Source: Streptomyces changanensis (GTDB taxonomy: Bacteria > Actinomycetota > Actinomycetes > Streptomycetales > Streptomycetaceae). From it: 64,000 nt of DNA. The stretch spans positions 3,348,001 to 3,412,000 of the forward strand of contig NZ_CP102332.1 of NCBI RefSeq assembly GCF_024600715.1. The letters are read 5' to 3'. Position numbers and translations under genes: made by a program. Below are positions 40,350-47,775 of this stretch, piece by piece. Position 1 is the stretch's first letter. The number at the start of each line of letters is the position of its first letter. The notes beneath the pieces are model-generated. The model made no database searches. It saw nothing but the letters and a program-made list of their open reading frames with translations, and was not told the DNA's origin.

Positions 40350-41687
40350 TCAGCGGGCGGCTCCCGTGACGAGCCAGCGACCGGAGCGCATCCTTACCCA
40401 AAGGGTCACCACGCGGGTCGCCATCATCAGGGACATCGCCCCCCACAGGGCCGTCAGCCCGCCGCCGAGCACCGGCACCAAGAGCGCCACCGGTGCGAAG
40501 ACGACGAGCGTGACGACCATGGCACCCGCCAGGTACGGGCCGTCCCCCGCGCCCATCAGGACACCGTCCAGGACGAAGACCACTCCCGCGACCGGCTGGG
40601 TGAGCGCCACGACCAGGAGTGCGGGCACAAGCGCGTCCCGAACGGCGTTGTCACCGGTGAAGAGCGGGGTGAACAGCGGTCGGGCGGCGACGATGAGAAA
40701 CCCGAGCGCCACGCCTGAGGCCACACCCCACCGCACCATCCGACGGCACACCGCCCGGGCACCCTCGGTGTCACCGGCACCGAGGTAGCGGCCGATGATG
40801 GCCTGCCCCGCGATGGCGATGGCGTCCAGCGCGAAGGCCATGAGGCTCCACAGCGACAGGATGATCTGGTGCGCCGCCACCGACACGTCCCCCAGGCGGG
40901 CCGCGATGGCGGTGGCGATCATCAAAACCGCGCGCAGGGAGAGGGTCCGGATGAGGAGGGGCACGCCCGCCTGGGCACTCGCCCGGATGCCGGCGACGTC
41001 GGGCCGCAGGGAGGCGCCGTGGCGCCTGGCTCCCCGGACGACGACGGTGAGGTACGCGGCGGCCATGCCGCACTGCGCGATCACGGTGCCCCAGGCGGAA
41101 CCCGCGATGCCGAGGCCGGCGCCGTACACCAGCGTGACACTGAGGACCGCGTTGGCGCTGAAGCCGGCGATCGCGACGTACAGCGGGGTGCGGGTGTCCT
41201 GGAGCCCGCGCAGGACGCCGGTGGCCGCGAGCACGACCAGCATGGAGGGGATGCCGAGACTGGACACGCGCAGATAGGTGGTCGCGTGCGGGGCGGCGGT
41301 GCCGGAGGCGCCGAAGGTCTCCACGACCCAAGGGGCCGTCGGCAGGGTGACCGCCACGACGGCGGCTCCGAGGAGGAGGGCGAGCCAGATGCCGTCCATG
41401 CCCTGGCGGATCGCCGAGGGGAGGTCTCCCGCGCCGACGCGGCGGGCGACGGCGGCCGTGGTGGCGTAGGCGAGGAAGACGAACACGCTCACCGCGGTGG
41501 ACAGCAGCGCGGCGGCGACGCCCAGACCGGCCAGTTGTGCGGTGCCGAGGTGACCCACGACGGCACTGTCGACGAGCACGAACAGGGGCTCGGCGACGAG
41601 GGCGCCGAAGGCCGGAAGTGCCAGGGCGAGGATCTCGCGGTCGTGATGCCGGCCGATCTTCCTGGGGGTCGTGGAAGCCTGGGTCAT
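40350..41687 (-). CDS. MATE-family efflux protein
   Basis: A 445-residue multidrug/toxin exporter of the DinF-like branch, with about 12 membrane segments in two halves. Landmarks are LALPAFGALVAEPLFVLVDSAVVGHLG in the first segment region and SVAAHQIILSLWSLMAFALD in the second half. The ATG at 41687 (MTQASTTPRKIG) is chosen because TACATT lies 6 bp upstream, which predicts a leaderless message; an upstream GTG would add 12 residues. Its position beside dnaB is conserved in Streptomyces. Confidence 0.92.
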   Translation of the reverse strand: MTQASTTPRKIGRHHDREILALALPAFGALVAEPLFVLVDSAVVGHLGTAQLAGLGVAAALLSTAVSVFVFLAYATTAAVARRVGAGDLPSAIRQGMDGIWLALLLGAAVVAVTLPTAPWVVETFGASGTAAPHATTYLRVSSLGIPSMLVVLAATGVLRGLQDTRTPLYVAIAGFSANAVLSVTLVYGAGLGIAGSAWGTVIAQCGMAAAYLTVVVRGARRHGASLRPDVAGIRASAQAGVPLLIRTLSLRAVLMIATAIAARLGDVSVAAHQIILSLWSLMAFALDAIAIAGQAIIGRYLGAGDTEGARAVCRRMVRWGVASGVALGFLIVAARPLFTPLFTGDNAVRDALVPALLVVALTQPVAGVVFVLDGVLMGAGDGPYLAGAMVVTLVVFAPVALLVPVLGGGLTALWGAMSLMMATRVVTLWVRMRSGRWLVTGAAR

Positions 41688-41693
41688 GGGGTC

Positions 41694-41699
41694 AATGTA
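41694..41699 (-). promoter_or_regulatory. -10 box for a leaderless MATE transcript
   Basis: On the minus strand TACATT is followed by 6 bases and the ATG. This TANNNT spacing places the transcription start at or next to the A of the start codon. Confidence 0.6.
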
Positions 41700-41874
41700 A
41701 TCGTCCACAGGTAAGAGACACAACTGATCTGCAGCCCTTACATCGACGCGCCGTCGCGGCGCGCGCCCGGGCCATTCGGAGTGATCTTGATCCAGCCGTG
41801 AAAGTTTTTCTCCCCCACAGCCGGTGGATGGAAAAGCTGCAGGTCAGGGCGCTTCTCGTGGGTTGGGTATGAGT

Positions 41875-41963
41875 TTGTCCACACGGCTGTCCCCTGGTCC
41901 GTGCACAGGATCAAGCGGGTTCTCCACAGCATCGAAGCCTTCGCCCACAGGGCCTGTGGATAA
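41875..41963. promoter_or_regulatory. DnaA-box cluster upstream of dnaB
   Basis: Within the 424-bp gap between MATE and dnaB lie TTGTCCACA (41875-41883, +), TTCTCCACA (41920-41928, +) and TGTGGATAA (41955-41963, the E. coli-type box TTATCCACA on the minus strand). Degenerate GTGCACAG and CCCACAG words lie between them. They end about 150 bp before the dnaB start. The rest of the gap holds the dnaB leader and a GGGAGGAGG ribosome site; I see no gene in it. DnaA control of dnaB or DnaA titration is an inference. Confidence 0.65.
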
Positions 41964-42111
41964 CCAGATTGGCTGACGGTGCCCGCGGGCCTACCGTGGT
42001 CCGGCGCCCGACGTGCCGCGAGGTGGAGTCGAAGCCTCTTGTTTGTCAGAGCCGTGGCGTAGAAAGAGTGGCACGGCAAGGTCCGCGGTGCGGACGGGAG
42101 GAGGTGGGCCG

Positions 42112-43623
42112 GTGAGCATCCCCGAGCCTTTGGACGACCCCTGGACCGACAGCGGACCGAGCGACCGCCTGCCCGTCTCCCGGCAGCGCGGCGGCGAGGG
42201 TCTCGTCGGCGGACGGGGTGGCGGCCGCGGCCGGGGACGCGACGAGCAGCACGAACGGGGCGCCGACGGCGGCCCCTGGGACGGCGGCGGCGCGGGCGCC
42301 TTCGAGCGCGTCCCCCCGCAGGACCTGGACGCCGAGCAGTCCGTGCTGGGCGGCATGCTCCTCTCCAAGGACGCCATCGCGGACGTCGTGGAGATCATCA
42401 AGGGTCACGACTTCTACCGTCCGGCGCACGAGACGATCTTCCAGGCGATTCTCGACCTCTACGCGAAGGGGGAGCCCGCCGACCCGATCACGGTCGGCGC
42501 CGAGCTGACGAAGCGCGGCGAGGTCAACCGTGTGGGCGGTGCGTCGTACCTGCACACGCTGGTGCAGTCCGTGCCGACGGCCGCCAACGCCTCGTACTAC
42601 GCCGAGATCGTCCACGAGCGCGCGGTCCTCCGACGGCTGGTGGAGGCCGGCACCAAGATCACGCAGATGGGATACGCCGCAGACGGCGACGTCGACGAGA
42701 TCGTCAACCAGGCGCAGGCCGAGATCTACGCCGTCACCGAGCAGCGCACGAGCGAGGACTACCTCCCCCTCGGCGACATCATGGAGGGCGCCCTCGACGA
42801 GATCGAGGCGATCGGCTCCCGCAGCGGCGAGATGACCGGCGTGCCCACGGGCTTCACCGACTTCGACTCCCTGACCAACGGCCTGCACCCCGGCCAGATG
42901 ATCGTCATCGCCGCCCGTCCCGCCATGGGAAAGTCGACCCTGGCGCTGGACTTCGCCCGGGCATGCTCGATCAAGCACAACCTGCCCAGCGTGATCTTCT
43001 CCCTGGAGATGGGGCGCAACGAGATCGCGATGCGCCTGCTCTCCGCGGAGGCGCGGGTCGCCCTGCACCACATGCGCTCCGGCACGATGACCGACGAGGA
43101 CTGGACCCGGCTGGCCCGGCGCATGCCGGACGTCTCCCAGGCACCGCTCTACATCGACGACTCCCCGAACCTGTCGATGATGGAGATCCGCGCCAAGTGC
43201 CGCCGCCTCAAGCAGCGCAACAACCTGAAGCTGGTCGTCATCGACTACCTTCAGCTGATGCAGTCCGGCGGTTCGAAGCGCGCCGAGAGCCGGCAGCAGG
43301 AGGTCTCGGACATGTCCCGTAACCTCAAGCTGCTGGCGAAGGAGCTGGAGCTTCCGGTCATCGCTCTCTCCCAGCTGAACCGAGGCCCCGAGCAGCGCAC
43401 GGACAAGAAGCCGATGGTCTCCGACCTGCGCGAGTCCGGTTCCATCGAGCAGGACGCCGACATGGTGATCCTGCTCCACCGCGAGGACGCCTACGAGAAG
43501 GAGTCCCCGCGCGCCGGCGAGGCCGACCTGATCGTCGCCAAGCACCGTAACGGTCCGACGGCGACGATCACCGTCGCGTTCCAGGGTCACTACTCCCGCT
43601 TCGTGGACATGGCCCAGACCTGA
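42112..43623 (+). CDS. dnaB: Replicative DNA helicase DnaB
   Basis: The hexameric 5'-3' helicase of the replisome. The 503 residues begin with a Gly/Arg-rich tail of about 70 residues peculiar to streptomycetes, then the DnaB N-terminal domain (PPQDLDAEQSVLGGMLLS), a linker, and the RecA-like motor with Walker A ARPAMGKSTLALDFAR, Walker B LVVIDYLQLM and the QLNRGPEQR segment. No intein. The GTG at 42112 follows GGGAGGAGGTGG. The stop codon is 8 bp before the transposon end, so the element has left the gene intact and has taken over its downstream region. Confidence 0.97.
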   Translation: MSIPEPLDDPWTDSGPSDRLPVSRQRGGEGLVGGRGGGRGRGRDEQHERGADGGPWDGGGAGAFERVPPQDLDAEQSVLGGMLLSKDAIADVVEIIKGHDFYRPAHETIFQAILDLYAKGEPADPITVGAELTKRGEVNRVGGASYLHTLVQSVPTAANASYYAEIVHERAVLRRLVEAGTKITQMGYAADGDVDEIVNQAQAEIYAVTEQRTSEDYLPLGDIMEGALDEIEAIGSRSGEMTGVPTGFTDFDSLTNGLHPGQMIVIAARPAMGKSTLALDFARACSIKHNLPSVIFSLEMGRNEIAMRLLSAEARVALHHMRSGTMTDEDWTRLARRMPDVSQAPLYIDDSPNLSMMEIRAKCRRLKQRNNLKLVVIDYLQLMQSGGSKRAESRQQEVSDMSRNLKLLAKELELPVIALSQLNRGPEQRTDKKPMVSDLRESGSIEQDADMVILLHREDAYEKESPRAGEADLIVAKHRNGPTATITVAFQGHYSRFVDMAQT

Positions 43624-43626
43624 CAG

Positions 43627-43631
43627 GTCAC
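43627..43631 (+). repeat. Target-site duplication, left copy
   Basis: GTCAC directly before the transposon left end, three bases after the dnaB stop codon. Confidence 0.93.
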
Positions 43632-43820
43632 TGTAGGGTCTCAAATCCAGCTTCATAATCTCAGCGCCCGCTGCATATGGATGGCATTTATGCAGCCATC
43701 ATGAGACTCGCAGCTCGGATCGTTCACTCTTCTGGGTGGCGTAAGGGGCGACCTCTCCATGCGGGGAGCGAACGCTGACACCTTGGCTACACGGGCAGTC
43801 ACTCGTGGGCTGGGGGTGCG
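43632..43820 (+). repeat. Transposon left end with TnsB-site-like repeats
   Basis: Begins TGTAGGGTC. It contains AGCTTCATAATCTCA (43649-43663) and an inverted form TGAGACTCGCAGCT (43702-43715). Related words occur at the right end, so these are likely TnsB-binding sites. The tnsA promoter must also lie here. Confidence 0.75.
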
Positions 43821-44537
43821 GTGGACGTCGCTGCGACGGTGAGTATCCGTCATCAACGTGGTGCTCTCGTAGAGGACCAAGACTGGCGTACGGTGCCTGC
43901 CGATCTCCTGCAGTCGGCTTGTCCGTGGCGGACGTTCCGCTGGCACAAGGGCCAGAAGCACTACTCCGGCACTTACTGGTCGGCGACGATGCGGGATCAC
44001 GTGATCTACGAGTCGCGACTGGAGCTGTCGCGGTTGCTCTTCGCCGACTTCGATCCGGCCGTACGCGGCATCGTGGCCCAGCCCTTCTTGCTGAAGACGG
44101 TGTTGGAGGGGAAGGTCCGTCGGCACATACCGGACTATCTCCTCCTTACCGAGCAGGCACCGGTGGTCGTCGACGTCAAGCCGCTGCATCGGTTGTCCAA
44201 ACCAGAGGTGGCGATCACCTTCGATTGGACCCGGCAGGCGGTGGAGTTGCGGGGATGGAAGTACGAGGTCTGGAGCGAGCCTCCGGCCGTGGAGCTGGAG
44301 AACATCCGGTTCCTGGCAGGCTACCGACGGGACTGGCTGTTCAGCCCAGAGATCCTGGAAGACCTTCGGGGAGCTGAGCTCGACGGTGTCTCTCTGAGGC
44401 AGGCCGCGCGCTGTCTGCCGAATCGTCCGGAGTCCCAAGTCCGCTCTGCCATCCATCATTTGCTCTGGATGCAGTCTCTCGTTACCGACCTCAATCGGCC
44501 GCTGGGCCCTTCACACGTTCTGAGGTGGGTGGCATGA
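43821..44537 (+). CDS. tnsA: TnsA-like transposase endonuclease
   Basis: In Tn7, TnsA cuts the 5' ends of the transposon while TnsB cuts the 3' ends, giving cut-and-paste movement. The 238 residues contain a restriction-endonuclease-like core: YESRLELSRLLF (Glu64), RRHIPDYLLLT (Asp105) and PVVVDVKP (Asp118, Lys120), matching the E-D-(D/Q)xK pattern of TnsA. A C-terminal helical part follows (about 165-238), used in Tn7 to contact TnsC. The start is a GTG behind GGGGGTGC. Its end overlaps tnsB (ATGA). With a complete TnsA, simple insertion rather than cointegrate formation is expected. Confidence 0.88.
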   Translation: MDVAATVSIRHQRGALVEDQDWRTVPADLLQSACPWRTFRWHKGQKHYSGTYWSATMRDHVIYESRLELSRLLFADFDPAVRGIVAQPFLLKTVLEGKVRRHIPDYLLLTEQAPVVVDVKPLHRLSKPEVAITFDWTRQAVELRGWKYEVWSEPPAVELENIRFLAGYRRDWLFSPEILEDLRGAELDGVSLRQAARCLPNRPESQVRSAIHHLLWMQSLVTDLNRPLGPSHVLRWVA

Positions 44538-46660
44538 GTAGAGCAGGGGCTCGGGTCGGGGTCGGTACGCGCTTCCGCTACGACGGGGAATCCGTCGAGG
44601 TGGTGGAGATGGCTGCGACCACGGCAGGCAACGAAGTGGTCCTGAAGGATGGCCGGGGGCGATTGCTGCGCCTGTCACTCAAAGAACTTCTGTTCTCGGA
44701 CCGTGCCGCTGTAAGTCCAGACGGCCCGGGACCGTCAGCCGACGACGAAGAGGAGATCGCTTCGGTCGTACTTGGGCAGCTCGACAGCTCTGCACGGGCG
44801 AAAGTCCTTGAACGCGCTGAGCACGTCCGGGAGGTTCTGACGGGATACCGGTCTGGAGCTCCGGAACTGGCACGCGATGGTGAGCCCCGACCGGCCTATC
44901 GCCCGGAGCAACCGTGGGAGGCTCGATACACGGCAAAGGCGGCTGAGCTGGGGGTATCACCTCGTGCCGTGAAGCAATGGGTCTCTGACTTTCGTCGTGG
45001 CGGAGAGGCCGGGCTCGCGCCGAAGAAGACAACAGAAAGACCCCACTCAGGAGTTGATGATCGGTGGGTGGAGACCGCGGTAGAGGTGATGGCCGAGCAC
45101 ACCGACCAGTCGCGGCCGTCGCGGACGATGGTGATCGAGCGGACCCGGGCTCGGGTAATAGCGCGGTTCGGTGAGGGGGTGGTGCGGCAGCCGAGCCGGG
45201 CGACGGCCTTTCGCCTTCTGGAGGAGCTGGAGCGACGCCATCCGCTGTTCCGGCTGAGTACGAAGCGGAACCGGGATATCGCCGGTCGGCCGGAGGGTCC
45301 GTACGGGAAGCTGCGGCCGACGCGTCCGGGTGAGTATCTGCTGATGGACTCCACCCGCTTGGACGTCTTTGCGTTCGACCCGTTGACGCTGAAGTGGGTT
45401 CAGGCCGAGTTGAGTGTCGGGATGGACTGGTACTCCCGCTGCATCACGGGGATCCGGCTGACTCCGGTCTCGACGAAGGCGGTGGATGTCAGTGCGGTGC
45501 TGTTCCAGTCGTTTCGGCCGCGGCTGGCGGGGCGGGACTGGCCGCGGCACGCGGTCTGGCCCGAGCATGGCATCCCCCGCACCGTCCTGGTCGATGTCGA
45601 AGGCGCCACCGGGCCGGGGCTGGCCTCGCCGCCTTTGGTTCCCGAGACGCTGGTCGTCGACCACGGCAAGGTCTATGTCTCGGAGCACCTGACCAGTGTC
45701 TGCCGACGGATGGGCATCTCCATCCAGCCGGCCCGGCTGCGGACGGGCCGCGATAAGGGGCCGGTCGAGCGCTACTTCCGGACTTTGCGGGAGGGGCTGC
45801 TGCAGGTGCTGCCCGGCTATAAGGGCCCCGACATCCACTCGCGGGGTGAGAGCCCGGAGGACGACGCGTTCTTCTTCCTCGACGAGCTTGAGGCGATCAT
45901 CCGGGAGTGGACCGCGGCGGTCTATCACTGCCGGCCGCATTCCAGTCTGGTCGATCCCGGTCTGCCGGGTCTGCGGATGTCCCCAGCGAAGATGTTCGAG
46001 CACGGCATGGCGCGGGCGGGTTACATCGAAGCGCCCCGCGACCGGGACCTGGCTTACGAGTTCCTGCAGACGAAGTGGCGCACGGTCCAGCACTACGGGG
46101 TCGAGATCGGCCGCCGCCGTTACAGCGGCCCCGGCCTGCCCGAGCCGGGAGTCCTTAGCCCCTACGACAGTCCGGTCAAGAACGGCTGGCCTTTCCAGGT
46201 GGACCCCGACGACATCACCCGGATCTACTTCCGCGATCCGGCTACTCGGGCCTGGCGCACGCTGGTCTGGGAGCACGCGCCATCGGCCGAGATGCCGCTG
46301 AGCGAGGACGCGTTGACGTTCGCCCGGCAGCTGGCGGCCTCGAAGTATCGCTTTCCTGACGACCGGCTTGCCGTCGCTGATTTGTTGGAGCGGTGGAATC
46401 TCGGGCTGGGCACCACGATCGCCGAGCGGCGCATGGCCCTGCGGCTCTCGCGCGAGCAGGCCGCCATCGAGCTTCCGGAGAGTGAGGCGGAGACGGTCGT
46501 CTCGCTTCCGTCCGTACGCAAGGCCCTCGGCCAGGACGAGCAGACCGCGGAACTGCGGGAGCCCGACGTGGTGACGGAGACCGGGGATGACGACGAGGCC
46601 GATCTGGAGGACCTCGCCGGGGAGGACGACTTCTACGCCGATGCCCTGGAGGACGTGTGA
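44534..46660 (+). CDS. tnsB: TnsB-like DDE transposase
   Basis: The strand-transfer subunit, 708 residues. An N-terminal helix-turn-helix region (AAELGVSPRAVKQWVSDFRR) reads the transposon ends. The rve integrase core follows, with the DDE triad visible as Asp272 (LLMDSTRLDVF), Asp376 (LVVDHGKVY) and Glu412 (KGPVERYFRT), a D-D35-E spacing. A Mu-type C-terminal beta domain and a helical acidic tail (ending DDFYADALEDV), which in Tn7 contacts TnsC, complete it. The ATG at 44534 overlaps the tnsA stop and follows GAGGTGGG. Its stop overlaps the tnsC start. Confidence 0.93.
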   Translation: MSRAGARVGVGTRFRYDGESVEVVEMAATTAGNEVVLKDGRGRLLRLSLKELLFSDRAAVSPDGPGPSADDEEEIASVVLGQLDSSARAKVLERAEHVREVLTGYRSGAPELARDGEPRPAYRPEQPWEARYTAKAAELGVSPRAVKQWVSDFRRGGEAGLAPKKTTERPHSGVDDRWVETAVEVMAEHTDQSRPSRTMVIERTRARVIARFGEGVVRQPSRATAFRLLEELERRHPLFRLSTKRNRDIAGRPEGPYGKLRPTRPGEYLLMDSTRLDVFAFDPLTLKWVQAELSVGMDWYSRCITGIRLTPVSTKAVDVSAVLFQSFRPRLAGRDWPRHAVWPEHGIPRTVLVDVEGATGPGLASPPLVPETLVVDHGKVYVSEHLTSVCRRMGISIQPARLRTGRDKGPVERYFRTLREGLLQVLPGYKGPDIHSRGESPEDDAFFFLDELEAIIREWTAAVYHCRPHSSLVDPGLPGLRMSPAKMFEHGMARAGYIEAPRDRDLAYEFLQTKWRTVQHYGVEIGRRRYSGPGLPEPGVLSPYDSPVKNGWPFQVDPDDITRIYFRDPATRAWRTLVWEHAPSAEMPLSEDALTFARQLAASKYRFPDDRLAVADLLERWNLGLGTTIAERRMALRLSREQAAIELPESEAETVVSLPSVRKALGQDEQTAELREPDVVTETGDDDEADLEDLAGEDDFYADALEDV

Positions 46661-47775
46661 ACGACGGCAGCGTTCCGCAGCCAGGCAGTCTTGCCTTGTC
46701 GCGGAAGGAGGACTTCAAGGCGTTCGCAGAGAGCCCTCGCCGCAGCCGGCCCGACCTGCTGACCCGCAAGCAGCTGAAGTCCCTGCCCACACAGGCGCGG
46801 GCGGACTACGACCGTCAGCGCCGGCAGTGGCACGCGAACATCGGCCCGGTCAAGACGCCGCAACTGACAGAGCTCCATGAAGACCTATGGGACATCGTCG
46901 ACAGCAACGAGCAGGACGGCGACAAGGCCAAGGGGGCGGTGGCCGTCGACGCGTTCCCGGGTCTGGGCAAGACGACCTCGGTGCTGGCCTTCGCCCGCGA
47001 CTTCCACCAGCGGGAGATCGAGGAGTCGGGCGCGTTCACGAGCCAAGGGCACGAGCGGATCCCGGTCTGCCGGGTCGGGCTGACCGGGAACACCGGAATG
47101 AAGGATCTCAACCGGGCCATGCTGGAGTTCTTCGGCCACCCCGGACAGATGCGGGGGACCACCGCCCAGTTCGGACGGCGGGTGCTGGACTGCGTGCTGT
47201 CCTGTGATGTCCGCCTGGTGGTTCTGGACGATCTGCACTTTTTGAAATGGGGACAGAAGAGCGGCATCGAGGTGAGCAACCACCTGAAGTGGATCGCCAA
47301 CGAGTTCCCGGTGACGTTGCTGATGGTGGGGGTCGAGCTCGCGAAGAAGGGCCTGTTCGGCGAAGGAACGAACGGGCGCGACACCGCTCTGGCCCAGACC
47401 GGCCGCCGCACCACCCGCCTCGGGCTTCGTCCGTTCACCATCGATATGGAGGCCGGGCGCCGGGAGTGGCGGCAGATGCTGCTGGCCCTCGAACAGCGAG
47501 TCGTGCTCACCGACAAGCATCCCGGCATGCTCGCGGACGACCTGTCGGACTACCTCTTCGCCCGCAGCACCGGACACATCGGCTCGCTGATGACGCTGAT
47601 CAACCGCAGCTGCCAGCGGGCGGTCCGCACCGGCGCCGAACGTCTTGACCAGGAGCTCATGGACCGGGTGAAGAACGACGAGGCATCCGAGGCCGCCCGC
47701 CTCGAACTGCAGGCCGCGCTGGAGAAGAAACGGCTGACCAGCCGCCCGCGGCCCCGGAGCCGGCGACCCGCATGA
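46657..47775 (+). CDS. tnsC: TnsC-like AAA+ target-selection ATPase
   Basis: The ATPase that couples target recognition to the transposase, 372 residues. Walker A is FPGLGKTTS (Lys105) and Walker B VVLDDLHFL (Asp191-Asp192). Downstream are the sensor region NEFPVTLLMVGVEL, the arginine-rich TGRRTTRLGLRPF, and HIGSLMTLINRSC, all typical of the TniB/TnsC family. The C-terminal tail is basic. It starts at a GTG overlapping the tnsB stop and ends in an ATGA overlap with tniQ, so the four proteins should be made in fixed proportion. Confidence 0.92.
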   Translation: MNDGSVPQPGSLALSRKEDFKAFAESPRRSRPDLLTRKQLKSLPTQARADYDRQRRQWHANIGPVKTPQLTELHEDLWDIVDSNEQDGDKAKGAVAVDAFPGLGKTTSVLAFARDFHQREIEESGAFTSQGHERIPVCRVGLTGNTGMKDLNRAMLEFFGHPGQMRGTTAQFGRRVLDCVLSCDVRLVVLDDLHFLKWGQKSGIEVSNHLKWIANEFPVTLLMVGVELAKKGLFGEGTNGRDTALAQTGRRTTRLGLRPFTIDMEAGRREWRQMLLALEQRVVLTDKHPGMLADDLSDYLFARSTGHIGSLMTLINRSCQRAVRTGAERLDQELMDRVKNDEASEAARLELQAALEKKRLTSRPRPRSRRPA

